Part shown: positions 9,231 to 18,319 of the stretch, in pieces
How the letters are laid out: every line of letters starts with the position of its first letter
Numbering within the stretch: the stretch's first letter is position 1
The notes under the pieces: model-generated
Databases searched by the model: none
The model's input: only the letters and a program-made list of their open reading frames with translations
What the model was told of the DNA's origin: nothing
Source: Rubrobacter indicoceani
GTDB lineage: Bacteria; Actinomycetota; Rubrobacteria; Rubrobacterales; Rubrobacteraceae
NCBI RefSeq assembly: GCF_003568865.1
Contig: NZ_CP031115.1
Coordinates: 62,001 to 126,000, forward strand
Direction of reading: 5' to 3'
Length of the DNA stretch: 64,000 bases
Translations under genes and position numbers: made by a program

Positions 9231-9920
9231 TTACTGCTGCGGTTCTTCGGCGGCCTGCTGAACGTCCTGGAGGATGGCGTCCACCTCGCTGTTAAAGCTC
9301 TCTATGTCCCCGAGGCTCTGCTGGATCACCTCGGAGACCTCCTGTGGATCGCCGCTTCGGGCCGCGTCGACAACGTTCTCGTAGGCCGGCACGGCATCCT
9401 CGTAGGCCTGGATAAGCTGGTCGTTTACGTCCCGGAGGCCGTCCGGTGGCTGGACCTCGCGCAGCCGGTCGGCCGCGTCCTCGATGCTCTGGCGGGCTTC
9501 GTCAAGCGAGTTCGTGTTCAGGTCGAGGCTGATGTTGCCGTTCTCCAGGCTGACCTCCGGCTCGACGAGGCCGGAGATGTCCCGGACCGAGTCCTCGACT
9601 ATCGGGCGGACGTCCGCTACGTAGGCTTCGGCTTCCTCCGGCCTGACGGCGACCTCCGGAACCGTCACCTCGCCGCTCGGGGTGTCAACCGCGAAGCCGC
9701 CGACCGTAACCTCCCCGTCCGTCATCGTTGTCTCCATGCCGGACTCCTCGCCCGTTGCGGCCCCTTCCATCATCGAGGATTCTTCCGTCGCGGCCGAGCC
9801 CGAAGACTGAGAACCGCCCCCTTCCGTCGAGGGTGTCTCCTCCTGAGCCGCCCCGCAGGAGGCCAGCAGAAATGTGGCAAGCGCTGTGAAAGCAACGGCT
9901 TTCAGGTTTCTGTAGAGCAT
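9231..9920 (-). CDS. hypothetical lipoprotein
   Basis: 229 residues. Basic N-terminus, hydrophobic stretch and lipobox LASC (lipidation Cys about residue 22) mark an exported lipoprotein. Residues 25-65 are a low-complexity Ser/Gly/Glu/Thr linker; the rest is acidic and helical (repeated D/E-A-x-x-I patterns). No named family recognised. It follows the binding-protein gene by 55 bases on the same strand and may be cotranscribed with it. Confidence 0.75.
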   Translation of the reverse strand: MLYRNLKAVAFTALATFLLASCGAAQEETPSTEGGGSQSSGSAATEESSMMEGAATGEESGMETTMTDGEVTVGGFAVDTPSGEVTVPEVAVRPEEAEAYVADVRPIVEDSVRDISGLVEPEVSLENGNISLDLNTNSLDEARQSIEDAADRLREVQPPDGLRDVNDQLIQAYEDAVPAYENVVDAARSGDPQEVSEVIQQSLGDIESFNSEVDAILQDVQQAAEEPQQ

Positions 9921-9975
9921 GTGTTCCTTTCCTCTGCCTCTATGTAGTCCGGGCCAAGGCTTCCGAGCATCCGGC

Positions 9976-11262
9976 TCAACCCTGGTCCACGATGTACTGC
10001 AGGTCCGTGCTGAGCTCGGAGAGAACCTGTTCGGGGTCTGCGTCGCCGTTCAGGGAGCGGGTGAACGCATCGGACATCGCAAGCGACATATCCGAATAGT
10101 AGGGGGATATGGGGCGCGGACGGGAGCTTCTTATCGCTTCCTCCCCGAGCCGGACGATGGCGAGGTTGTCCCGGATCTCCCTGTCCTCGTAGAGCGCGGA
10201 GCGGGTCGGAAGCACCGAGCCTTCGAGGGCGCGGAACTTCTGCTGCTCCTCGGCGGTTGCGTAGTTGATGAACTCCCACGCCGCGTCCTGATCCTCGGTC
10301 CGGGCGTTTATGAACATGTTCCAGCCGCCCGTAGAACTCGTCGATTCTATGCTCGTGTCGGCGACGGGCAGAACCGAGACGCCTATCTGCTCCGGGTCTA
10401 TCCTTGACTCGTTCGGGTCGCCTGCCAGCGCGTACATCCTCGGGACGTTCCGCATAAAGACCGCCTCGCCCCGCAGGAACAGCGTCGCCGATTCCTGCTC
10501 CTTGTACTGAGATACGCCGCGCGGTGAGAGGCCGTCGGCGACCATCGAACGCTCGGTTTCAAGGCCGCTCACCGCCTCCGGTGAGCCTATGACGACCCGG
10601 TTGCCATCGAGAACGTCGCCGCCGGAGTTCCAGATGTATTCAAGGCCGTTGACGACCCCGCCCTCGTAGTCCGCCCCCTGAAATACAAAGCCGTGAGGCA
10701 GGTTGTTTCGCCGACTGACCTCCCGCGCCGTCCCCTTCAGTTCGGCGTAGGTCTTCGGGGCCTCCGGGATACCGGCCTCCTCCAGCAGATCCCGGCGGTA
10801 GTAGAGCAGCCCCGCGTCGGTGTACCAGGGGACGCCGTAGATGGAACCTTCGTAGGTGTTGGCCCTGACGGGGGCTTCAAGGAAATCCGCCCGCTCGGCC
10901 TCGGGGAATCGGTCCGAGAGGTCGCTGATCCAGCCCGCCGCCGCAAATTGCGCGGGCCACACCACGTCCCCGCCGATTATGTCTATCTCGGACTGCCCGG
11001 ACTGAAGCTCTGTCCGGATCGTATCGAAGTGCTGACCCGAATCGGCGGGCATCTCACGCAGCGTTACCGAGATCTCACCCTCGTGCTCGGCATTGAACCG
11101 GTCGACCAGCCTCTGCACCGTGCCCGTGGGATCCGGAAACAAAGAGAACGTGAGCTGCGAGGCCCCGCCCGAACCACCGGACCCCCCCGAACCGCAGCCC
11201 GCCCCGAACAGCGCGGCGCCCGCGACCGCACCGCCGAGGCCGAGGAACCTCCTCCGACTCAT
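9976..11262 (-). CDS. extracellular solute-binding protein, Tat-exported, sugar ABC type
   Basis: Substrate-binding lipoprotein of the carbohydrate (family 1) ABC class. From ATG 11262 it begins MSRRRFLGLGGAVAG, a twin-arginine signal, followed by a Gly/Cys lipobox. GGGAAG lies just upstream. The frame continues upstream to 11379, but that extension would bury the Tat signal. Features such as DIIGGDVVWPAQFA and GGWNMFINA are typical of maltose/glycerol-phosphate-type binding proteins. No permease or ATPase gene is adjacent, so the partner transporter is elsewhere. Confidence 0.88.
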   Translation of the reverse strand: MSRRRFLGLGGAVAGAALFGAGCGSGGSGGSGGASQLTFSLFPDPTGTVQRLVDRFNAEHEGEISVTLREMPADSGQHFDTIRTELQSGQSEIDIIGGDVVWPAQFAAAGWISDLSDRFPEAERADFLEAPVRANTYEGSIYGVPWYTDAGLLYYRRDLLEEAGIPEAPKTYAELKGTAREVSRRNNLPHGFVFQGADYEGGVVNGLEYIWNSGGDVLDGNRVVIGSPEAVSGLETERSMVADGLSPRGVSQYKEQESATLFLRGEAVFMRNVPRMYALAGDPNESRIDPEQIGVSVLPVADTSIESTSSTGGWNMFINARTEDQDAAWEFINYATAEEQQKFRALEGSVLPTRSALYEDREIRDNLAIVRLGEEAIRSSRPRPISPYYSDMSLAMSDAFTRSLNGDADPEQVLSELSTDLQYIVDQG

Positions 11263-11379
11263 ACCAACGCTTCCCGTGGGCGCAAAGCCCCCGAAACTCG
11301 ACCTCCTGTAGTACCGAGCCAAGAAAACACCTCCCGCTAAACGTGCATGAATGTTAGTTGCGCCGCTCGCCCGGAGCAA

Positions 11380-12477
11380 CTACGGCCGTTTCGCGAGGTA
11401 CCCGGCCAGCTTTCCGTAGCATTCTACGAGCAGGGCAACCTCGGCGTACTCCGCGTCCTGGTGGGCCTGGGCGGGGGTTCCCGGCCCGAGGTTGACGGCC
11501 GGGACGCCGCTTGCCGCAAACCGGGCGACATCCGTCCACGCCTGCTTCGGGCGGACTTCGAGCCCGGTCTGGATCAGGCGCTCGAGAAGCGGATGCGAGA
11601 GATCCACATCCCCGCTCGGCGCGAAGTCCACGACCGCGAACTCCGCCGTACCATCCGGCAAGTCCGCCAATAACCCCCGAAACGTCGCCTCGACGTGTTT
11701 ACGGTCGCGCCCCGGCGCGAAGCGCATGTTGACGTTTATCCAGAACGTATCCGGCACGACGTTCGCCGCCACGCCGCCCCGCGCGAGCGTTACCGTCAGG
11801 ACTTCCCGGAAGACAAGACCGTCCACGTCCACTTCCTCCGGCTCCAGCGCGTGCAGCTTTGCAAGGAAATCCCCGGCGAGCGTAACGGCGTTCAGGCCAA
11901 GCCAGGGCCGCGCCGAATGAGCCGCCCGCCCGTTGAAGGTCACCTCCACCTGAGCCGTACCGACGCACCCGGCTTCCACGGTCCCCTCCGTCGGCTCCGG
12001 GACAATAGCGAGGTCGGCCTCAAGCACCCATGGAACCTCCGGGAAAACCGTTTCGAGGCCGTTCTCGAGGTGCGGTCCCTCCTCGCGCTCGTAGAAAACA
12101 AAGAGCGGTTCCGCCCAGCTGCCGCTCCAGTTGAAGTCTTCGAGAAGGGAGAGCATCACCGCGTCCCCGGCCTTCATGTCCGTCGAGCCGCGCCCGTATA
12201 CCTTCCCGGCCTCGACGCGCACCGGCAGCTCCACCTTCGGCTCCGGGACGGTGTCGAGGTGCCCGGCGAACACTATCTTCGGCCTCGACCCGTCCGGCTC
12301 GGTCCGGCGCACCGCGAGGTTGTTCGCGACCCGCACCGTCTTGAAGCCCGGCACGGACGCAAGGCGCGCTTCAAGGTCGTCGCAGAGCGCCTTCTCGAAG
12401 CCGATGGGGCTTTTCCGCGCAAGCAGCCAGAGCAGGTTGTCTACAAGGCGGCGGTCTTCCGGCTCGCCGCCCGTCAA
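11380..12477 (-). CDS. dapE: succinyl-diaminopimelate desuccinylase
   Basis: M20 metallopeptidase that releases succinate from N-succinyl-LL-DAP in lysine/DAP biosynthesis. 365 residues. Metal-site features are GHLDT (H73), STDM (D100) and the E132/E133 pair in YEREEG. It is the last gene of the dapC-dapD-dapE string, overlapping the dapD end by 4 bases, which supports the DapE assignment over other M20 enzymes. Confidence 0.92.
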   Translation of the reverse strand: MTGGEPEDRRLVDNLLWLLARKSPIGFEKALCDDLEARLASVPGFKTVRVANNLAVRRTEPDGSRPKIVFAGHLDTVPEPKVELPVRVEAGKVYGRGSTDMKAGDAVMLSLLEDFNWSGSWAEPLFVFYEREEGPHLENGLETVFPEVPWVLEADLAIVPEPTEGTVEAGCVGTAQVEVTFNGRAAHSARPWLGLNAVTLAGDFLAKLHALEPEEVDVDGLVFREVLTVTLARGGVAANVVPDTFWINVNMRFAPGRDRKHVEATFRGLLADLPDGTAEFAVVDFAPSGDVDLSHPLLERLIQTGLEVRPKQAWTDVARFAASGVPAVNLGPGTPAQAHQDAEYAEVALLVECYGKLAGYLAKRP

Positions 12478-13280
12478 ACGCTCACCCCGAAGTCACGCAG
12501 CGCGTCGTTGAGGCTCGTCTTCCGGTCGGTGGACTCCTTGCGCTTCCCGATGATGAGCGCGGTCTGAAGCTGATACTCGCCCGCCGGAAACGTCCGGGTC
12601 CGCGTCCCGGCGACAACGACCGAGCGGGCCGGAACAACACCCCGGTGTACGATTTCCTCTTCCCCGGTTACGTCTAGGATCCGGGTCGAAGACGTGAGCA
12701 CCACGTTCGCCCCGACAACGGCCTCCTCCTCGACCCGAACGCCCTCGACGACTATCGCCCGCGAGCCGATGAAAGCCCCGTCCTCGATGATGACGGGCGT
12801 TGCACCGGGCGGTTCCAGAACGCCCCCGAGACCGACGCCGCCCGCGAGGTGGACGTTACGCCCGACCTGCGCCCCGGAGCCGACCGTCGCCCACGTATCC
12901 ACCATCGTGCCGCCTGCAACGTACGCCCCGATGTTCACGTAGCCCGGCATCACGACCACGCCCGGCTCCACAAACGAGCCGTACCTGACCGTCCCCGGCG
13001 GCACCACCCGCACGCCCGCGTCGGCGAGGTTCTTTTTCGTCGGGATCTTGTCGTGGTACTCAAACGGCCCGGCGGTGATCGTCTCCATCTCGGCCAACCC
13101 GAAGTACAGGTTGATCGCCTTCATCACCCATGCGTTTGACTTCCATGCACCATCGGTTTTCTCCGCGACCCGGACCCTGCCCTTGTCCAACTCCTCTATC
13201 GTGTCGAAGACGGCGCGGGAATGCTTTTCGTCTTTCAGCAGGTCGCGGTCGTCGAACGCCGCCTCTACAAGTTCTCTCAA
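12474..13280 (-). CDS. dapD: 2,3,4,5-tetrahydropyridine-2,6-dicarboxylate N-succinyltransferase
   Basis: Transfers succinyl from succinyl-CoA to tetrahydrodipicolinate. The left-handed beta-helix hexapeptide repeats are plain from about residue 95 to 215 (NIGAYV, GTMVDTWATVGS, GGVGIGG-like GGVGLGGVLEP). The frame is open to 13460, but that part overlaps dapC and is Arg/Ser-rich noise. TTG 13280, preceded by GGAGGG, gives MRELVEAAFDDRD, which aligns with the E. coli DapD start, and 268 residues (family about 274). Confidence 0.92.
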   Translation of the reverse strand: MRELVEAAFDDRDLLKDEKHSRAVFDTIEELDKGRVRVAEKTDGAWKSNAWVMKAINLYFGLAEMETITAGPFEYHDKIPTKKNLADAGVRVVPPGTVRYGSFVEPGVVVMPGYVNIGAYVAGGTMVDTWATVGSGAQVGRNVHLAGGVGLGGVLEPPGATPVIIEDGAFIGSRAIVVEGVRVEEEAVVGANVVLTSSTRILDVTGEEEIVHRGVVPARSVVVAGTRTRTFPAGEYQLQTALIIGKRKESTDRKTSLNDALRDFGVSV

Positions 13281-13344
13281 AGTTCCCTCCGGTTGTCTGA
13301 AGCCCGAAAACAGCCAGCCGCAGTTTAGCAAGCCGGACGAGCCG

Positions 13345-14517
13345 CTAGGCCGTAACCCCCTGCCACGCGGCGATGGCCCTCTCGCAGTCCCTGACCGTCG
13401 GGACGAGCGCGACCCGGATATACCCCGCCCCGCCCGTCCCGAACGACCGGCCCGGCGCAACGACTATACCCTCCTCCATCAGCCGGAGGGCGAACGCCTC
13501 ATCATCCCCGCCGAACTCCCCGGGCACCTCGACCCAGAGGTAGAAGCTTGCGTCGGTCTTCAGGTAGCGCAGGCCGACTTCCCCGAAGAAGTCGGTGAAG
13601 AGCTTTCTTTTGGCCGTGAAGACACGGTTTCGTTCCTTGACGTGTTCGTCATCCGACCACGCGGCGGTCGCAGCGTCCTGAACAAACGATGCGGGCGCGA
13701 CCCCGACGGACGGGCGGAGCTTCTTCAGGGCCGCCACCAGCTCCGGGTCCCCGGCCATCATCGCCGAGCGGTAGCCCGTCATGCCGCTGCGCTTTGAGAG
13801 CGAGCAGAACGCAAGGGTTCGCTCCTTTGTCACTTCGAGTATGGAGGGCGGCGGGTTCTCCACGTCGCCGTAGACCTCGTTGTAACACTCGTCGGAGAAA
13901 AGAAGCAGGTCATTCTCGCGGCAGAAATACGACATCTCTTCAAGGTATGCGAGCGAGGCCCGCGCCCCGGTGGGGTTGTGCGGGTAGTTGATCCAGACCA
14001 TCCGCGTTCGCTCTACGTCTATCTGCTCGGGCTTCAGAAGAAAGCCGTCATCCTCGGTCAACCTGACGGGCAGCGCCTCGCCGCCCGCAAAGAGGGTTCC
14101 GCGTTCGTAGACGGGATATCCGGGCGTACCGTAGACAACGCCGCGTCGTATGTGGCTGTGGTGAAGAAAGGCCAGCGGCGCGTGGAAGATCGCCTCTTTG
14201 GAGCCCGTCGCCGGGATGATCTCCGTTTTCGGGTCCAGCGTTACGCCGTGCCTGCGGCCCATCCAGCCGGAGAAGGCCTCGCGCAGCTCCTTTTTTCCAG
14301 CGGCGGAAGGGTACCGGCTTATCTGCGGCACGCCTTCTATCAGGGCATTTCGTATTCTTTCGTCGGTGGGTTCCCTCGGGTCGCCCGCGCCGAAGTCAAA
14401 GAGGGTCCGGCCCTTCGCCCTGAGTTCTTCGCGGCGTTCATCGAGCTTCAGGAGCGGGTACGCCCCCTGTTCTTCAAGGACGGGGTTCAGCTTCAGGGTC
14501 GCATAGGATTTTCTCAC
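13345..14517 (-). CDS. dapC: N-succinyldiaminopimelate aminotransferase
   Basis: Class I/II PLP aminotransferase of 390 residues. NPTG is at 181-184 and the PLP lysine is K242 in SLSKRSGMTGYR. Its position ahead of dapD and dapE identifies the substrate as N-succinyl-2-amino-6-ketopimelate; by sequence alone it would be a general aminotransferase. Divergent from lysA, with about 100 bases of shared promoter region. Confidence 0.88.
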   Translation of the reverse strand: MRKSYATLKLNPVLEEQGAYPLLKLDERREELRAKGRTLFDFGAGDPREPTDERIRNALIEGVPQISRYPSAAGKKELREAFSGWMGRRHGVTLDPKTEIIPATGSKEAIFHAPLAFLHHSHIRRGVVYGTPGYPVYERGTLFAGGEALPVRLTEDDGFLLKPEQIDVERTRMVWINYPHNPTGARASLAYLEEMSYFCRENDLLLFSDECYNEVYGDVENPPPSILEVTKERTLAFCSLSKRSGMTGYRSAMMAGDPELVAALKKLRPSVGVAPASFVQDAATAAWSDDEHVKERNRVFTAKRKLFTDFFGEVGLRYLKTDASFYLWVEVPGEFGGDDEAFALRLMEEGIVVAPGRSFGTGGAGYIRVALVPTVRDCERAIAAWQGVTA

Positions 14518-14620
14518 GGGGGTATATTTCCTCTACTAGTACGTTCAGGGCCAACTGCCCGGCCAGAATATCAACCCGGGGCAGGGAGTGGTACCAAATA
14601 CGGTCAATGGGAGGCTTCAG

Positions 14621-15883
14621 ATGGATGAGTTCCACCGCGAGGGGGGCGTTCTTCACTGCGAGGGCGCACCGCTCCCCGACATCGCCGCGAGCGTCGGAAC
14701 CCCGACCTACGTCTACAGCTACGCCGCCATCGAGAACGCCTACCTGGAGCTGGTGGATGCTTTCGCGGGGCTTGACTTCATGGTCTGCTTTGCGGTCAAG
14801 GCGAACAGCAACCTCGCCGTCCTGCGCTCCCTGGCGTCGATGGGGGCGGGGGCGGACATCGTTTCGGGCGGGGAGCTCTACCGGGCTGTCCGGGCCGGGT
14901 TCGACCCGAAAAAGATAGTCTTCGCCGGGGTCGGAAAGACGGAGGCGGAGATCGTCTCGGGCCTCGGGGAGCGCATCCTGCTCTTTAACGTCGAGTCGGC
15001 CTCGGAGCTCGAGAACATCGAGCGGCTGGCGAACATTCACGGCAAAAAGGCGCGGGTCGCCCTGCGGGTCAACCCCGGCGTGGAGACGGGGACGCACGAG
15101 CACATCTCGACCGGCCACGCGGAGAGCAAGTTCGGGGTGACGGTCGAGGAGGCGCGGGGGCTTGCCCGGAGGATCAAGGGCTTCAAGTGCGTCGAGCTTA
15201 TCGGGGTACACCAGCATATCGGGTCGCAGATCTCAAAGCTCGAGCCGCACGTGGAGGCGATCTCCAGAAGCTCCGCCCTGGTCTCCGAACTCAAGGAGCG
15301 CGGCCACGACATCCGGTTCTTCAACATCGGCGGCGGCCTCGGCGTTCCCTACGACTACGAGAACGACGGGGAACTCCCGACCCCGGCGCAGTTCGTTGAC
15401 GCCGTCCGCCCGTCGCTCGAAGCGAGCGGGGTGAAGATCCTCTGCGAGATGGGCCGCTACATCGCGGCCCGGGCCGGGCTGCTCCTGACGCGGGTCGTCT
15501 ACCGCAAGGAGTCCGGGGTGAAGAGCTACATAGTCTCCGACGCGGCGATGAACGATCTGCTCCGGCCCTCGCTCTACGGGGCGCACCACGAGGTCGCCGC
15601 GGTCGCCGGTACCGGTGGAAAAGTGTCGGACGCCGACCTTGTCGGTCCCGTCTGCGAGAGTGGCGACTTTATCGCAAAGGGCCGCGACCTCCCCGATTCC
15701 GCCGAGAGCGACCTGCTCGCGGTGCTGGACGCCGGGGCGTACGGTTTTTCGATGGCGTCGAACTACAACTCCCGCCCGAGACCCGCCGAGGTCATGGTCC
15801 GCAACGGAAACTGGGCCGTCGTACGCGAGCGGGAACACTACTCGGATCTTGTCAAGGGCGAGGTCGTTCCGGCTTTTCTCTAG
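14621..15883 (+). CDS. lysA: diaminopimelate decarboxylase
   Basis: PLP-dependent (fold III) enzyme converting meso-DAP to L-lysine. ATG 14621 is preceded by GGGAGG; the frame starts at 14588 without such a site. From 14621 the protein has 420 residues, with PLP lysine K60 in FAVKANSN, HQHIGSQ, the GGGLG phosphate loop and CESGD. Divergent from dapC-dapD-dapE. A strong hairpin follows. Confidence 0.95.
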   Translation: MDEFHREGGVLHCEGAPLPDIAASVGTPTYVYSYAAIENAYLELVDAFAGLDFMVCFAVKANSNLAVLRSLASMGAGADIVSGGELYRAVRAGFDPKKIVFAGVGKTEAEIVSGLGERILLFNVESASELENIERLANIHGKKARVALRVNPGVETGTHEHISTGHAESKFGVTVEEARGLARRIKGFKCVELIGVHQHIGSQISKLEPHVEAISRSSALVSELKERGHDIRFFNIGGGLGVPYDYENDGELPTPAQFVDAVRPSLEASGVKILCEMGRYIAARAGLLLTRVVYRKESGVKSYIVSDAAMNDLLRPSLYGAHHEVAAVAGTGGKVSDADLVGPVCESGDFIAKGRDLPDSAESDLLAVLDAGAYGFSMASNYNSRPRPAEVMVRNGNWAVVREREHYSDLVKGEVVPAFL

Positions 15884-15899
15884 AAGACCGGTCCCGGCG

Positions 15900-15950
15900 G
15901 CCCGCCGCAGGGGCGGAAGTTCCGTCCGGCGGGCGTTCTACAGTTCTTTT
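15900..15950 (+). terminator. terminator after lysA
   Basis: GCCCGCCG at 15900-15907 pairs with CGGCGGGC at 15927-15934, and the interior also pairs (CGGAA/TTCCG). It is followed by GTTCTACAGTTCTTTT. It starts 17 bases after the lysA stop. Confidence 0.65.
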
Positions 15951-16037
15951 ATGGAGAGGCTGCGTGATCTCGCGGGGCCGGGTCTCCCCGGTGGTCCGGT
16001 AAAAGCCAGGTAAAGGCCGAACGGTCGAAGGGACGGA

Positions 16038-16583
16038 ATGCTTTACGGAAGCAGGGTTTTGCTCAGGCCGGTTGCGGACTTCGACCTCGACCGGCTGCTG
16101 GAGTTCGCCAACGACCTTGAAGTCAGCGTCGCAGCCGGGGATGAGCCTCCGGCGCCGAAGGGACCGGAAGAGGTGCGGGCCAGCCTTATGGGCGAGCGCG
16201 ACGGCCTCGGTGGTCGGAAGGTCGATTTCGCGATCGTCGCCGACGGCGAGTGCATCGGACACTGCGGCCTCTATGACCTGGACCCCGCCAACCGGAGTTG
16301 CGCCCTCGGCATCTCCATCGGAGACAAGGGCTACTGGGGCAAGGGCTACGGCGGCGAGGCCGTGAACGTCCTGCTCGACTACGCCTTCCGGATCAGGAAC
16401 TTCCGCCGGGTCTGGCTGGAGGTGCACGCCGCAAACAGGCGGGCGATAAGGTGCTACGCGGCGTGCGGTTTCACCGAAGAAGGCCGCCTGAGGGAGCATG
16501 TCTGGGTTTCGGGCGGCTACGTGGACGTAGTGGTGATGGGGCTGCTTCGCGACGAGTGGCGCGCCCGAGAGGATCCGGCGTAG
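16038..16583 (+). CDS. GNAT family N-acetyltransferase (RimJ/RimL-like)
   Basis: 181 residues with the GNAT core: CALGISIGDKGYWGKGYGGEAV around 93-114 carries the acetyl-CoA loop, and NFRRVWLEVHAANRRAIRCYAACGF is the C-terminal motif B region. Most like the ribosomal-protein N-acetyltransferase subgroup, but the substrate is unknown. Isolated; convergent with the DoxX gene. Confidence 0.85.
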   Translation: MLYGSRVLLRPVADFDLDRLLEFANDLEVSVAAGDEPPAPKGPEEVRASLMGERDGLGGRKVDFAIVADGECIGHCGLYDLDPANRSCALGISIGDKGYWGKGYGGEAVNVLLDYAFRIRNFRRVWLEVHAANRRAIRCYAACGFTEEGRLREHVWVSGGYVDVVVMGLLRDEWRAREDPA

Positions 16584-16606
16584 GAGAAGATGCCGGAAAC
16601 AAGGGC

Positions 16607-17137
16607 CTAACGGTAGCGGCGCGTCCCGGTGCTGTAGCCCGAGCGGGACCTTGAGCGGCGGTTTGTAAGAAGGGCCGAGAGGCGTGGTCGGCGACCGGCT
16701 ATCCCCTCGTCAAAGGACGACTCCTTTGCCGCCGCGCTCGCCAGCAGGACCACCGAGACAAGGGCGAGCAGCAGGTTTATGTTCAGAAACTCCGGCGCCC
16801 CGAGGCCCGTCCCGAACCTCACCCCCCCCTGAGAGAGCAGGATGGCAAGGCTCAGGACGATGCTCCCGACGGCGGCGAGGTTCGTCAGGAGGCCGACGAT
16901 CAGGGCAAGCCCGATGCCAAGCTCCGCGAGCCTGACGAGCTGCGCCACGGTACCGGCGTTCGGCACGACGCTGTTCGCCATGAAATCCTGAAAAAACGGC
17001 GGCGCGCCGGAGACGAAACCGCCCGCCTGGAGGCTCTCCGAGAACTGCTGCACGAAGTTCGGGTTCAGGAGCTTCTCCAGACCGCCGTTCACCCAGACGG
17101 CCCCGACCAGAACCCGGACCCACACCATCCCGTTCAA
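16607..17137 (-). CDS. DoxX family membrane protein
   Basis: 176 residues with four membrane helices and the DoxX opening (VRVLVGAVWVNGGLEKLLNP). The C-terminus is basic and Ser/Arg-rich. DoxX-like proteins occur in thiosulfate:quinone oxidoreductases and in many uncharacterised oxidoreductase contexts; the role here is unknown. The Rieske gene diverges from it across 137 bases. Confidence 0.82.
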   Translation of the reverse strand: MNGMVWVRVLVGAVWVNGGLEKLLNPNFVQQFSESLQAGGFVSGAPPFFQDFMANSVVPNAGTVAQLVRLAELGIGLALIVGLLTNLAAVGSIVLSLAILLSQGGVRFGTGLGAPEFLNINLLLALVSVVLLASAAAKESSFDEGIAGRRPRLSALLTNRRSRSRSGYSTGTRRYR

Positions 17138-17274
17138 GCAAGCTCCTCTCGCGATCTCGACAGCCTATTCTACGCACACCCGGGCGGTGCTCGCTCGGGC
17201 GGAAACACCTTTTACGGGAAACGTCCGGCTTTTCGGGTACGTATAGACCCGGTAGTCAGACCGCGACCGAAAGG

Positions 17275-17832
17275 ATGCCACCAGTGCAGGAAAAACCCCG
17301 ACAAGCCCTAACCGGATCCACGACCGGATCGACCGGAGAACCGAACCCCGCAGGGTCAGGCTTTACCCGGGGGAGATTTCTCGGCCTCGGGCTTGCGCTG
17401 GGTGCCGGAGCTTCGCTCGTCGCCTGCTCCAGCGAAACTTCGGGTGGGTCGCCCGGGGACTCCTCCGGCGGCTCTTCCGCGACTTCGGAGCCTTCGGCCC
17501 CGAGTACAGCGCAGGACGGTGAGGCGGCATCGTCCGGCTCTTCACAGACGATAGTCGCGACCTCCGAGGTCCCGGTCGGGGAATCTTTTGAGTTCGAGGC
17601 CGACGGCGAGCCTGCGGTACTTGTGCACCGCTCGGAGAACGAGTTCGTCGCCTACTCCGCAGTCTGCACCCATCAGCGTTGCGAGGTCGCCTACCGGAAC
17701 AGAGAACTCGTCTGCCCGTGTCACGGCTCGGTCTTTGATGTCTCAAGCGGCGAACCGACGACCGGCCCGGCCAACTCCCCGCTCCCGACCATCGGCGTCG
17801 AGGTGCAGGGCGATGAGGTGGTGAGAGCCTGA
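17275..17832 (+). CDS. Rieske [2Fe-2S] lipoprotein
   Basis: 185 residues. TRGRFLG plus a hydrophobic stretch and LVAC (C51) suggest a Tat-like signal with lipobox. A Ser/Gly linker (55-90) precedes the Rieske fold. Cluster ligands are C131/H133 (CTH) and C147/H150 (CPCH), with C136 and C149 placed for the stabilising disulfide of bc-type Rieske proteins. A small periplasm-facing electron carrier, partner unknown. Confidence 0.9.
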   Translation: MPPVQEKPRQALTGSTTGSTGEPNPAGSGFTRGRFLGLGLALGAGASLVACSSETSGGSPGDSSGGSSATSEPSAPSTAQDGEAASSGSSQTIVATSEVPVGESFEFEADGEPAVLVHRSENEFVAYSAVCTHQRCEVAYRNRELVCPCHGSVFDVSSGEPTTGPANSPLPTIGVEVQGDEVVRA

Positions 17833-17844
17833 CCCGAGACCCCG

Positions 17845-18217
17845 GGGCGATCGTCGGGAGCAACGCGGAGATGCGTACCAGCGGATCGTAGAAGCTCCCG
17901 ATAGAAGGCGCTCTTGCGTCCGGCGTGATCTGAAGGGCTAGCCACAGAACGGGATAGTGCAGAAGGTACGTACCGTAGACGATGGTGCCCATTACCACCA
18001 CAGGCCGGAGCCTGAGGAATCTTACCCACGCACCGTGCCGGGAAAGTACCGCCAGAAGCAGGAGGCAGAAAACCGGACGCCGAGCCTGTTCGGCAGAAGG
18101 GTAGAAGCTTCGAGGCCGCCGGGCACCGAGGAAAGCGGGGCCGGGGACAGAAGGTCCGCGCAGCAGAGCGGCCCGACCGCAGAGACAAGCCGCCTTCCGG
18201 ACAGGATGTTCCTCCAC
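17845..18217 (-). pseudogene. acyltransferase-3 family remnant
   Basis: One minus frame encodes VVVMGTIVYGTYLLHYPVL and FYDPLVRISALLPTIA, the characteristic membrane end of OafA/acyltransferase-3 proteins. Nothing upstream resembles the family's long N-terminal part, and the C-terminus is cut at the Rieske gene 3' end. Neighbouring frames carry scattered fragments, so frameshifts are likely. The remainder of 17833-18319 shows no other gene. Confidence 0.5.
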
Positions 18218-18319
18218 GACTCGCCCCGCAGCGCCAGCCGCCGGGCCCGGACCGCGCCACCTCCTCCCGCCGGCCCGAAAAACTTCTCGGTCGGGCGGCG
18301 ATTGCTATAGAATGGCCGC

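Noticed and set aside
11263-11379. N-terminal extension of the solute-binding protein
   Set aside because: It would place the twin-arginine signal 40 residues inside the protein; ATG 11262 with GGGAAG upstream is the better start.
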